In this document: positions 17,411-25,484 of the stretch, piece by piece | Layout: the number at the start of each line of letters is the position of its first letter | Numbering within the stretch: the first letter of the stretch is position 1 | DNA from: Chitinophaga cymbidii | GTDB lineage: Bacteria; Bacteroidota; Bacteroidia; Chitinophagales; Chitinophagaceae | Assembly (NCBI RefSeq): GCF_007992715.1 | Contig: NZ_BKAU01000006.1 | Coordinates: forward strand, 124,001 to 188,000 | DNA length: 64,000 nucleotides | Direction: 5' to 3' | Program-made: the position numbers and the translations under genes | The notes under the pieces: model-generated | Told to the model about the DNA's origin: nothing | Seen by the model: only the letters and a program-made list of their open reading frames with translations | Database searches by the model: none

Positions 17411-18307
17411 TCAGCGGGCGCTTAGTGCCCCGATTTCTTTATAGAGGGAGCGTACAAGACCGTCCGCCAGGCCGATCTTCGGCACGTAGATCTCCTGGAT
17501 GTCCGTCCACCGCATCACGTTCACGTATATCTGCAACGCAGGCACGATCACGTCTGCACGATCTTCCCGGAGGTTGTAAAGATGGATGCGTTCTTCCACG
17601 CTGAAGCTGCTGAATTCCTTATAGTAGTCCTTCAGCTGGTCGAAGGTAAGCGGTTTGCCTTCTTTCTTTTTGGAGAGGGAAAATACCTTGTTGATGTTGC
17701 CGCCGGAGCCGATAGCGGTGATCTGCTGGGAGAAGGGGCGCAGCTGCTGCTTGAGGAAATCCTTCATCTGCTGCCAGTGTTCGTCCGTTACCACGCCCTG
17801 CAGCAGCCGGATAGTGCCGATGTTGAAAGATTCCTTGAATGCCAGCTGGTTGCCGCTGAAGAAGGTCAGCTCGGTACTGCCGCCGCCCACATCGATATAA
17901 AGATAACTCCTGGTCTTGTCCAGGTTCTCGGCTACATGGTTCTCGTAAATATAAGAGGCTTCTTCCTGCCCCGTTATCACGCGGATGTCCACCCCCGTTT
18001 CCTGTTTTACTTTTTCGAGGATCTGCATGCCGTTGGATGCATCGCGCATGGCGGAAGTAGCCGCGGCCTTGAGGTATTTCACTTCATATACATCGAGCAG
18101 CAGCTTGTAAGCCTTGATGGTCTTCAGCAGGCTTTCCGCGCGTTTTTCCGAAATGCTGCCGCCGGCAAACACGTCCATGCCTAAACGCAGCGGTACACGC
18201 ACCAGGTTCACTTTGGTGAAGTCCATTTCCCCATTGGGTTTGGGGGATGCATCAGAAATTAATAAACGTGCGGCATTGGAACCGATGTCTATTGCTGCCA
18301 GCTTCAT
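17411..18307 (-). CDS. Exopolyphosphatase / Ppx-GppA phosphatase
   Basis: 298 residues, the short single-module form of Ppx/GppA (full-length enterobacterial Ppx is about 500). The acetate-kinase/Hsp70-like fold is marked by AIDIGSNAARLLI at residues 4-16 and YIDVGGGSTELTF near residue 136. Enzymes of this family remove terminal phosphate from polyphosphate or from pppGpp. Here it starts 57 bases after the ppk1 stop on the same strand, so synthesis and degradation of polyphosphate are probably cotranscribed. Confidence 0.9.
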   Translation of the reverse strand: MKLAAIDIGSNAARLLISDASPKPNGEMDFTKVNLVRVPLRLGMDVFAGGSISEKRAESLLKTIKAYKLLLDVYEVKYLKAAATSAMRDASNGMQILEKVKQETGVDIRVITGQEEASYIYENHVAENLDKTRSYLYIDVGGGSTELTFFSGNQLAFKESFNIGTIRLLQGVVTDEHWQQMKDFLKQQLRPFSQQITAIGSGGNINKVFSLSKKKEGKPLTFDQLKDYYKEFSSFSVEERIHLYNLREDRADVIVPALQIYVNVMRWTDIQEIYVPKIGLADGLVRSLYKEIGALSAR

Positions 18308-18364
18308 AACTCAAATACGGATTGTACATTTTTAATTACGGAAATGAACCAATCCGCAATTGCG

Positions 18365-20521
18365 TCAAAGGTATGTTTTTTCGTGGAGGTATTTATAAAT
18401 TTCCACCTGCGCGCGGACCTTGCGGCCGCTGGAATGCTTGTATGCATTCTGTTGCTCATTGTCCAGCACCCGCACCTTCACATTGCTGTTCAGCTGTATG
18501 TTGAGGATCTCTATCAGCTCCTGCCGGATGGAGGGCGTTTCAATGGCTACCGCCGCTTCCACGCGGTGGTCCAGGTTGCGCACCATCCAGTCGGACGAGG
18601 CGATGTATACCTTTTCATGGCCGTTGTTGTGGAAGATGAACACGCGGGCGTGTTCCAGGTATTCGTCTACGATGCTGACGGCTTCGATGTTCTTTTTCCA
18701 TTTTTTATTTTCCGTATAGGCGCAACAGATACCACGGATGACCAGCTTTACTTCCACGCCTGCCCGCGCCGCGTCGTACAGCTTGCCGATCAGCTCTTCG
18801 TCCGAAAGGGAGTTCATTTTAAGGATGATGGAGGCGGGCTTCTTTCTGCGCGCATGGCGGATCTCGCGGTCTATCATCCGGATGAAATGCCTGCGCATGT
18901 TATATGGACTAACCACCAGCGTTTTACATGCCTGCAGCACTTTCTCATCGTGACGGCTGTTTTCGAGGTAGCTGAAAATACGGTTGATGTCCGCCATGAT
19001 ATTGCGGTTGGTGGTCAGCAGGCAATGATCGCCGTAAATCCTGGCCGTTTTTTCGTTCAGGTTGCCGGTGCTGACGAAGCCGTACTGCACGGTTTTGTTG
19101 CCCAGGCGCTTTTTGATCACGCAGAGCTTGGCGTGCACTTTCATGCCGGGGATGCCGTACAATACCTTTACGCCTTCTTCTTCGAGCCTTTCCTTCCATT
19201 TCAGGTTGGCTTCCTCATCGAAGCGGGCGCGCAGCTCCAGCACCACCACCACCTGTTTGCCGTTGCGTACGGCGTTGATGAGGGCGTTGATGATGCGGCT
19301 GTTCTTCGCCAGCCGGTACGCCGTGATCTTGATCGTGGTCACATTCGGGTCCATGGCCGCTTCGCGGAGGAGGTCGATGATCGTGTCGAAGGACTGGTAG
19401 GGGAAATGCAGCATCACGTCCTGCTGCGCGATGACCTGCATCACGCTCGGCGCATTCTGGAAAAGGGGATGGATAAAGGTTTTGCGGCGGGTGCGCTCGC
19501 GCGTGAACACCTGTTCGGGGAAGTTGATGAAGTCCTTGAAATTGTGGATCCTTCCGCCGGGGATCAGGTTGTCCTTTTTCGAAAGCCCCATGCGGCGCAT
19601 GAGGTATTCCAGCAGCAGCGCATCGATCTGCTGGTCGTATATAAAACGCACCGGCTTGCCTTTCCGGCGCGCCTTGAGACCTTTTTCTATCTGGTGGATG
19701 AGGCTGGTGGACACGTCGTTGTCGATGTCCAGCTCCGCATCCCGCGTTACTTTGATGATATGTGAAGAGAACTTGTCGTATCCGAAATAGGAAAAGACAT
19801 GCGGCAGGTTGAAGCGGATCAGGTCTTCCAGCAGAATAATGGCATGTTCGTCCTCTTTTGCCGGCAGGATGATGAAGCGCGGCAGGGTGGAAGTGGGGAT
19901 CTCTATCAGCGCGAACTTCTGTCTGACCGAATTATCCTCCCTGGCCAGCACCACGGCGAGGTAGATGGATTTGTCGCGCAGATAAGGCATTTGCGGGATG
20001 CTTTCGAGCATCAGCGGGATGATATTGGTGCGCACTTCTTCGTTAAAGTAGCTGGTCACGAATTTCTGCTGCTCGCGGTTGAGCTGCTTTTCCGTGAGCA
20101 GGTGAATCTTTTCCCGTTTCAGCTCGTCTTCTATCTCTTTCCAGATGCGGTTAAACTCTTGCTGCTGGCTGATCACGGTGCGCTGGATGTCTTCCAGTAT
20201 CTGGTCCGCATTTTCTTCCAGGTGCATCCTGGCGCTGCGGCCCACGGTGCTCATACGTTTGAGGGTGGCCACGCGCACGCGGAAGAACTCATCGAGGTTA
20301 TTGGAAAAGATGCCGAGGAAGCGGAGCCTTTCGAGCAGGGGAACGGTGGTGTCCGCCGCTTCCTGCAGTACGCGGGCGTTGAAGGAGAGCCAGCTGATGT
20401 CCCGTACAATGGTCTTTCTCTTTTTTACTGTGATCCGCTGTTTTGTAATTCGTTTCACCGGTGCTTTTTTTTCTTTTACCGGCTTTATAGCGAGGGCAGT
20501 CTGATCCATACTCATATTCAC
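18365..20521 (-). CDS. ppk1: Polyphosphate kinase 1
   Basis: 718 residues. PPK1 reversibly polymerises the gamma-phosphate of ATP into polyphosphate at the inner membrane. Four PPK1 domains are present: the N domain starts at DISWLSFNARVLQEA (about residue 41), and the catalytic histidine is in GMKVHAKLCVI near residue 463. YGDHCLLTTN and SDWMVRNLDHRVE follow. An extra N-terminal tail of about 40 residues is strongly basic (alternating Lys/Arg segments), absent from E. coli PPK1 and possibly polyP- or membrane-binding. Partner ppx follows. Confidence 0.95.
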   Translation of the reverse strand: MNMSMDQTALAIKPVKEKKAPVKRITKQRITVKKRKTIVRDISWLSFNARVLQEAADTTVPLLERLRFLGIFSNNLDEFFRVRVATLKRMSTVGRSARMHLEENADQILEDIQRTVISQQQEFNRIWKEIEDELKREKIHLLTEKQLNREQQKFVTSYFNEEVRTNIIPLMLESIPQMPYLRDKSIYLAVVLAREDNSVRQKFALIEIPTSTLPRFIILPAKEDEHAIILLEDLIRFNLPHVFSYFGYDKFSSHIIKVTRDAELDIDNDVSTSLIHQIEKGLKARRKGKPVRFIYDQQIDALLLEYLMRRMGLSKKDNLIPGGRIHNFKDFINFPEQVFTRERTRRKTFIHPLFQNAPSVMQVIAQQDVMLHFPYQSFDTIIDLLREAAMDPNVTTIKITAYRLAKNSRIINALINAVRNGKQVVVVLELRARFDEEANLKWKERLEEEGVKVLYGIPGMKVHAKLCVIKKRLGNKTVQYGFVSTGNLNEKTARIYGDHCLLTTNRNIMADINRIFSYLENSRHDEKVLQACKTLVVSPYNMRRHFIRMIDREIRHARRKKPASIILKMNSLSDEELIGKLYDAARAGVEVKLVIRGICCAYTENKKWKKNIEAVSIVDEYLEHARVFIFHNNGHEKVYIASSDWMVRNLDHRVEAAVAIETPSIRQELIEILNIQLNSNVKVRVLDNEQQNAYKHSSGRKVRAQVEIYKYLHEKTYL

Positions 20522-20620
20522 ATGATTTACATGTATCCCACAATGGCATAGGAATACAACTGCAAAAGTTATAAAAAAGCCTGCGAGTGGCTATACTGCC
20601 AGTGTTAACTTAATATTAAA

Positions 20621-21625
20621 TTACGACTTTTTGTTGTGAATGGGCAGCCAGATGAAAGACAGCAGCCCGAGGATGCAGATCAGCAGCGTCTGCGCGCCCC
20701 AGATGATCCAGCCGAAGGCTACGCCGGTGGTTTCGGGTATGTTGTAGAGCAGGAGGGTCTTTTGAATGAGGAAAGGGTATACGCCGATGCCGCCGGGACT
20801 AACGATCATGGCTACACTGCCAAGCACCAGTACGGTCAGCGCCGCGGTAAAGCCGAGTTCCCTTGTGGCGGGGAGGCAGAGGAAGCCAACGTACAGCATG
20901 GCCAGGTACTGGAACCAGATGCAGATGGTATGAAAGAGGAACCAGCCGAGCTTTTTGCCGTCCATTTTCCCGATGGAGGAGAAGCCGTCCCACACGCCTC
21001 TCAGCAGGGCCTTCATCTTAATGGCGGCTTTGGAGGCGGCGAATTTCTTCAGCAGGAAAACGACAAGACCAACAACGGCGGCGGCGATGGCGAGGATGAT
21101 GAGCCATTGCGTGGCATCCGCGTTGGCGAGCTTGGTTCTCACGGAGGGCCATACTTCGGCGGAGAGGTAACCGGTAACCAGGTCCAGCTGCAGGAACAGG
21201 CAAAGCAGGAATACGAGCATCAGGCACACGAGGTCCAGCGCCCTTTCCGCGATCATGGTGCCGATGAGCTTGTCGCCGGGAATCTTTTCATAATTGGCCA
21301 GCACGCCGCAACGGGCGATCTCCCCGAGGCGGGGCACCCCCATGTTCACAAGGTAGCCGACCATCACGGCAAAAAAGGTATTCAGGGTACCGGGGCGGTA
21401 GCCCTGGGTGGAGATCAGTATTTTCCAGCGCAGCGCACGGGAAAGGTGGCTGCCGATGCCGATAATGAATGCGGGGATGACCAGCCAGTAGTTGCCGCTG
21501 AGAAAGGCATTCTTTACGTCCCGGAACTGCTCCGGCGTCATGTCTTTGACGGCCAGCCAGATCATGAACAGGCCAATGCTCAAAAAGGCCAGGAATTTAA
21601 GGATGTTTTTCAGCGTCTTGGGCAT
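20621..21625 (-). CDS. UPF0104 / lysylphosphatidylglycerol-synthase-type membrane protein
   Basis: 334 residues with about eight membrane helices. The pattern ALRWKILISTQGYRP, then AVMVGYLVNMGVPRLGEIARC and an EKIPGDKLIGTMIAERALD segment, matches the YbhN/UPF0104 family related to the membrane half of MprF. These proteins are thought to move or flip lipids or lipid-linked substrates; no soluble synthetase domain is attached here. It follows panD by 17 bases on the reverse strand, a gene order seen commonly in Bacteroidota. Confidence 0.82.
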   Translation of the reverse strand: MPKTLKNILKFLAFLSIGLFMIWLAVKDMTPEQFRDVKNAFLSGNYWLVIPAFIIGIGSHLSRALRWKILISTQGYRPGTLNTFFAVMVGYLVNMGVPRLGEIARCGVLANYEKIPGDKLIGTMIAERALDLVCLMLVFLLCLFLQLDLVTGYLSAEVWPSVRTKLANADATQWLIILAIAAAVVGLVVFLLKKFAASKAAIKMKALLRGVWDGFSSIGKMDGKKLGWFLFHTICIWFQYLAMLYVGFLCLPATRELGFTAALTVLVLGSVAMIVSPGGIGVYPFLIQKTLLLYNIPETTGVAFGWIIWGAQTLLICILGLLSFIWLPIHNKKS

Positions 21626-21642
21626 GAGCAGTGGCGGCTGGT

Positions 21643-21987
21643 TTACAGTTTGTTGCCTTCCTTCGGGAAAACAGCGATGGGCGTATGTTGCCTGGCTTCC
21701 TCCAGATCCATCGTGGCGTAGGAAATAATGATCACGATGTCGCCCACAGCCACCAGGCGGGCAGCGGGACCATTCATGCAGATCACGCCCGAGCCGCGTT
21801 TGCCTTTGATAACATAGGTCTCGAGGCGTTCGCCGTTATTTACGTTCACCACCTGTACTTTTTCATTTTGAATGAGGTTGGCCGCATCCATCAGGTCTTC
21901 ATCAATCGTGATGCTGCCCACGTAGTTCAGATTGGCTTCCGTAATAACCGCCCTGTGAATCTTTGATTTGAGTACTTCGATCAACAT
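21643..21987 (-). CDS. panD: Aspartate 1-decarboxylase (pyruvoyl enzyme)
   Basis: 114 residues. PanD makes beta-alanine for pantothenate from aspartate. The proenzyme is cleaved between Gly24 and Ser25 in NYVGSITID to create the pyruvoyl group; both residues are present. Other motifs are GERLETYVIKG and GPAARLVAVGD. Length is normal. It follows panC with about 180 bases between, containing an 11-bp tandem repeat, and a candidate promoter box lies immediately upstream. Confidence 0.95.
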   Translation of the reverse strand: MLIEVLKSKIHRAVITEANLNYVGSITIDEDLMDAANLIQNEKVQVVNVNNGERLETYVIKGKRGSGVICMNGPAARLVAVGDIVIIISYATMDLEEARQHTPIAVFPKEGNKL

Positions 21988-22004
21988 ATTTCTGGTGTAG
22001 TCCG

Positions 22005-22012
22005 CAAAGGTA
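22005..22012 (-). promoter_or_regulatory. Candidate -7 box for panD
   Basis: On the reverse strand TACCTTTG matches TAnnTTTG, 17 bases before the panD ATG at 21987. No clear TTTG at -33. Confidence 0.4.
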
Positions 22013-22107
22013 GAGGAATTTTAATTAACAGGAAGGCCGGCGGGAGGATTTATCATTTTGTTACGCTTTTACCGGCTGGTACCTATGGAGAGGGTACCGG
22101 GGGGTAT

Positions 22108-22162
22108 CTATGGGTATGCCATGGATATGCTATGGATGATCCATGGATAATCCATGGGTAAT
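22108..22162. repeat. Five-unit 11-bp tandem repeat between panC and panD
   Basis: Five consecutive 11-base units in phase: CTATGGGTATG, CCATGGATATG, CTATGGATGAT, CCATGGATAAT, CCATGGGTAAT. Consensus is CYATGGRTAWK-like, with a palindromic CCATGG core in three of the units. A weaker unit may precede it at 22097. The array ends 7 bases before the panC stop codon. Confidence 0.8.
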
Positions 22163-22169
22163 CCCCGGT

Positions 22170-23036
22170 TTAACTCCCCGCATGCCCCGGAGATGCGATG
22201 ATCATATTATCGATCAGCCGCACTTCCCCGAGTTTGGCCGCGGCAAGCACCACCATGTTCCGGTCCACTGGCTCCTTTAATAACTGCAAATCTGATGCAT
22301 CCGCAATCTCAATATAATCAACCTGATAACCAGCATCTTGCAATTGCTTACTGGCATTTTCCTTTATTATATTAAAAGGCAGTGACCTGATATTTTCCTT
22401 TACATAGCCGAGCGCCTGGCTGATGCGGGTGGCAATTTGTCGCGCGGCGGGATCAAGGCGCATATTGCGGCTGCTCATGGCAAGACCGTCTTTTTCCCGC
22501 AGGGTGGGACAAATGTGTAATTTAGACGGAATTTGCGTTATCTCTAATAAACGCTTGATAATCATGCATTGCTGAAAATCTTTTTGTCCCATGAAAAGAT
22601 CATCCGGCTGAACGGCCTGTAACAGCTTATGCACAATAATACCGACCCCCTGGAAGTGGTTGGGACGGTGGGCGCCTTCCAGCACGGTTTCCAGGTAGCC
22701 GAAATCGTAGTGCGGCTGCCGGCCGTTTACGCCTTCGGGGTACATTTCGGCTACGGAGGGCAGAAAAAGAATATTTGTTCCGCCGCCGGTCAGTTTCAGG
22801 ATATCTTCTTTTATAGTGACCGGATATTTCTCGAAATCTTTCGGATCGTTAAATTGTGTAGGATTGACAAAAATACTGCAGACAACAACGTCAGTGGCGG
22901 CTTTCGCAGCGCGGATAAGGGAAAGATGACCTTCATGCAGTGCGCCCATGGTTGGAACAAACCCGATCCGTCTGCCTGCCGTTTTTTCCTGTTCCAATGC
23001 CTCCTGCAGACGGGCAATTTCTTTAAACAAGTACAT
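22170..23036 (-). CDS. panC: Pantoate-beta-alanine ligase
   Basis: 288 residues. PanC joins pantoate and beta-alanine using ATP through a pantoyl-adenylate. The HIGH-like nucleotide motif is in FVPTMGALHEGHLSLI (residues about 25-40), followed by VVVCSIFVNPTQFN, DLFMGQKDFQQ and the KMSKS-like MSSRNMRL. Length is normal. It diverges from the glycogen-synthase-like gene; with panD and panB downstream on the same strand, most of the pathway to pantothenate except ketopantoate reductase is in this window. Confidence 0.95.
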   Translation of the reverse strand: MYLFKEIARLQEALEQEKTAGRRIGFVPTMGALHEGHLSLIRAAKAATDVVVCSIFVNPTQFNDPKDFEKYPVTIKEDILKLTGGGTNILFLPSVAEMYPEGVNGRQPHYDFGYLETVLEGAHRPNHFQGVGIIVHKLLQAVQPDDLFMGQKDFQQCMIIKRLLEITQIPSKLHICPTLREKDGLAMSSRNMRLDPAARQIATRISQALGYVKENIRSLPFNIIKENASKQLQDAGYQVDYIEIADASDLQLLKEPVDRNMVVLAAAKLGEVRLIDNMIIASPGHAGS

Positions 23037-23071
23037 AAAGGTGTGCTTAAAAGGATGTTAAAAGTGACAAA

Positions 23072-23105
23072 TTGGCCCTTTTTACCTAAAAATTTCGTAG
23101 TTTTG
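23072..23105 (+). promoter_or_regulatory. Candidate promoter of the glycogen-synthase-like gene
   Basis: TTG at 23072-23074 and TAGTTTTG at 23098-23105 are separated by 23 bases, fitting the Bacteroidota -33/-7 pattern. Predicted start is near 23111, giving a leader of about 35 bases before the ATG at 23147. Confidence 0.5.
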
Positions 23106-23146
23106 CAAGCCAAATTAAAAATAACTGCATTAATAATCAGCATTAA

Positions 23147-23968
23147 ATGTCCACAAAGAAAAGAATTCTTTTTATAGCCCAAGAGATGTCGCCTTATCTG
23201 GAATTGAGTGATTATGCGGCAATGGTTAATAAAATGGCGATCAAATCTAATGAGGCCGGTCTTGAAGTGAGGGTTATCATGCCGAGGTTTGGCAGCATTA
23301 ATGAACGGAGGCACCGCTTGCACGAAGTGGTCCGTTTATCGGGCATTAATATTGTGATCGACGGGGATGATTACCCGCTTATCATTAAGGTAGCCTCCCT
23401 GCCGAATGCAAGATTGCAGGTTTACTTCCTGGACAATGAAGATTATTTCAAGCGCAAAGCGGTGTTTCATGACGATGACGGCAAGTTTTACGAAGATAAT
23501 GCGGCCCGCGAGGTGTTCTTCTGTAAGGGAGCCCTGGAAACCGTTAAGAAATTTGGCTGGCCGCCGGATATTATCCATTGCAGCGGCTGGATGACTTCCC
23601 TGATCCCCCTTTATCTTAAAACCGCTTATAAAAAGGAACCGGTATTCGCCCATTCAAAAACGGTGTTCTCCCTCGAGCCGAACTCCTTCAAGGAGAAGCT
23701 GGGCGCATCCTTCGTTAAAAAAGCGATCATCAGCAACCAGATCAAGGAAAAAGACCTGGAGCTGTATAAAGACGGAACCAACGCAGCCCTCAACAAGGGC
23801 GCCAGCAAATATGCCGATGCCGTGGTACTCGCCAGCGACAAGGCAGACAAGAAACTGGTAGAAGAGCTGAAAGCCGAAAAAGGCAAGATCGTGGTGCCTT
23901 TTAAAAAGGAGAATGAAGATCTTGCAGATTACCTGCAGCTTTATCAACAATTACTGGGCGCCAAATAA
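23147..23968 (+). CDS. Half-length glycogen/starch-synthase-like protein
   Basis: 273 residues that align with only the N-terminal Rossmann domain of GT5 glycogen synthase (full enzyme about 480). The opening RILFIAQEMSPYLELSDYA corresponds to the family's EAAPLVKTGGLGDV region, but the ADP-glucose-binding KxGGL is replaced by ELSDY. PPDIIHCSGWMTSLIPLYLK corresponds to the usual hDW motif. The C-terminal nucleotide-sugar domain is missing. Activity as a glycogen synthase is therefore unlikely. It lies between panC and a DUF4270 gene, an order that recurs in Bacteroidota, which suggests an unknown conserved role. Confidence 0.75.
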   Translation: MSTKKRILFIAQEMSPYLELSDYAAMVNKMAIKSNEAGLEVRVIMPRFGSINERRHRLHEVVRLSGINIVIDGDDYPLIIKVASLPNARLQVYFLDNEDYFKRKAVFHDDDGKFYEDNAAREVFFCKGALETVKKFGWPPDIIHCSGWMTSLIPLYLKTAYKKEPVFAHSKTVFSLEPNSFKEKLGASFVKKAIISNQIKEKDLELYKDGTNAALNKGASKYADAVVLASDKADKKLVEELKAEKGKIVVPFKKENEDLADYLQLYQQLLGAK

Positions 23969-23989
23969 CCGGCCGGAAACGAAAGTAAA

Positions 23990-24058
23990 AATGAAAAGTT
24001 AAAACTTGCAGTCGCACTCCTGATACTGATTTTAACTTCCTATTTTTAACTTTTCATT
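23990..24058. repeat. 15-bp perfect inverted repeat around a 39-base loop
   Basis: AATGAAAAGTTAAAA (23990-24004) and TTTTAACTTTTCATT (24044-24058) are exact reverse complements. It sits after the half-synthase stop and before the DUF4270 gene. AT-rich arms and the long loop make it an unusual terminator; it may be a dispersed intergenic repeat. Confidence 0.65.
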
Positions 24059-24094
24059 AAAGACAATTCTACCAAATCGTTCAAACCAAATTAC

Positions 24095-25465
24095 GTGAAG
24101 ATCAATTTCAGGAACCTTGGCTGTGTAGCTGCTCTATCGACAGTATTGTACGCATTTTCAGGTTGTAACGAATCCACCATTCTGGGCAAGGACCTCATTC
24201 CCGGCACAGATAAAGTGAATGTAAAAGATACCACGCTCGATAACCTGATCACTTCCAACGTATACCTGGCGGATTCCAGCATACGCACCGGTCAGGGTAA
24301 CTACCGCGCTACCATGGGCAGCGTTACCAACGACCCGGTTTTCGGGAAGTCACATGGTTTCCTGTATACACAGGTAGGTCTTTCTTCCAGCGAATACACC
24401 TTTGCGGGAACCGGTCACGTACTGGATTCGGTAGTATTGTATATCGGCTGCGATACCGTATGGTACGGAGCGGATGCCCCGCTTACCTTCCGCATTTACC
24501 GGATGAACGAGCCTGATTTCAAGATCGATTCCAATTACAGCTATACAAGACCTTTAAGCTATGATCCCGCGGAACTGCTCGGCACCGCCACCATCGGCCC
24601 CGTGCATCCGAATGACTCGCTTTCCATCTACGGCGAAAAATATGCGCCGCAGCTGCGCTTCAAGCTGAGCAACACTTTCGGTAACGAAATGCTGCAACAG
24701 CGGGCGGACGGCGCCTTCAAAACGGACTCCGCCTTCCGCGTATTCCTGAAAGGCTTCGCCATCGTTCCGGATACTTCGCTGCCGAATAACAGGACCATGC
24801 TGTTCCCGAACCTCAACAGCGGAGACACCCGCCTCACCGTTTATTACAAGAACTCTACGGACGACTCCCTGACAGCCAACTTCCCCTTCCAGCAATATGC
24901 CAGCGCTCACGCCAACTACTTCACCCGCAACTACACCGGGTCTGACGCAGCGCCGTATATCAATACCAACAAACCGGAAGGAGAGAACCGCATTTACCTG
25001 CAGGAAGCTCCCGGTATTTTCTCTCAGCTGCAGATACCCAACCTGGAGAACTTCCCGAAATCCATTATCAACAAGGCGGAACTCGTTGTTACGCAGATCT
25101 CCACCGGCACAGAGCCAAGTACCGTATTCACGGAGCCCGAGCGCCTTTTCCTCTGGAGGTATATCACGCATGACAGCCTCGGCTATATCATCGATTACGG
25201 CAACCCCTCCAATCCCGATCTCGCTTACTACGGCGGTAACAGAACTGTCATAGATCTGCCGGGAGGCATCAAAGTTGTTCAATATAAGTTTAATATTGCA
25301 CGGCATCTGCAGTTCATTGTGGACAGAAAGCTGGAAAATTCAGTATTTAAACTGGAAGCCATTTCCAGCAGGTATAACATTGACATGCGCGGTGTAAGGG
25401 CCGGCGGCGGTAATGCTGCACCACCGGCCAACATCAAACTAAGGATCATTTACACTCAACTATAA
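24095..25465 (+). CDS. DUF4270 lipoprotein
   Basis: 456 residues starting at a GTG. The N-terminus is a lipoprotein signal: hydrophobic VAALSTVLYA followed by the lipobox FSGC, so lipidation on Cys24 is predicted. The rest is beta-rich with the conserved DUF4270 opening (STILGKDLIPGTDKVNVKDT) and matches this Bacteroidota-specific family of outer-membrane or periplasmic lipoproteins of unknown function. The 19-base gap to metK suggests cotranscription, though they have no obvious functional link. Confidence 0.8.
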   Translation: MKINFRNLGCVAALSTVLYAFSGCNESTILGKDLIPGTDKVNVKDTTLDNLITSNVYLADSSIRTGQGNYRATMGSVTNDPVFGKSHGFLYTQVGLSSSEYTFAGTGHVLDSVVLYIGCDTVWYGADAPLTFRIYRMNEPDFKIDSNYSYTRPLSYDPAELLGTATIGPVHPNDSLSIYGEKYAPQLRFKLSNTFGNEMLQQRADGAFKTDSAFRVFLKGFAIVPDTSLPNNRTMLFPNLNSGDTRLTVYYKNSTDDSLTANFPFQQYASAHANYFTRNYTGSDAAPYINTNKPEGENRIYLQEAPGIFSQLQIPNLENFPKSIINKAELVVTQISTGTEPSTVFTEPERLFLWRYITHDSLGYIIDYGNPSNPDLAYYGGNRTVIDLPGGIKVVQYKFNIARHLQFIVDRKLENSVFKLEAISSRYNIDMRGVRAGGGNAAPPANIKLRIIYTQL

Positions 25466-25484
25466 TCATCAGAATCGACGTTTT

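Noticed and set aside
18344..19765. Long forward ORF opposite ppk1
   Set aside because: Antisense shadow caused by GC-rich codon usage; ppk1 on the other strand has all family motifs.
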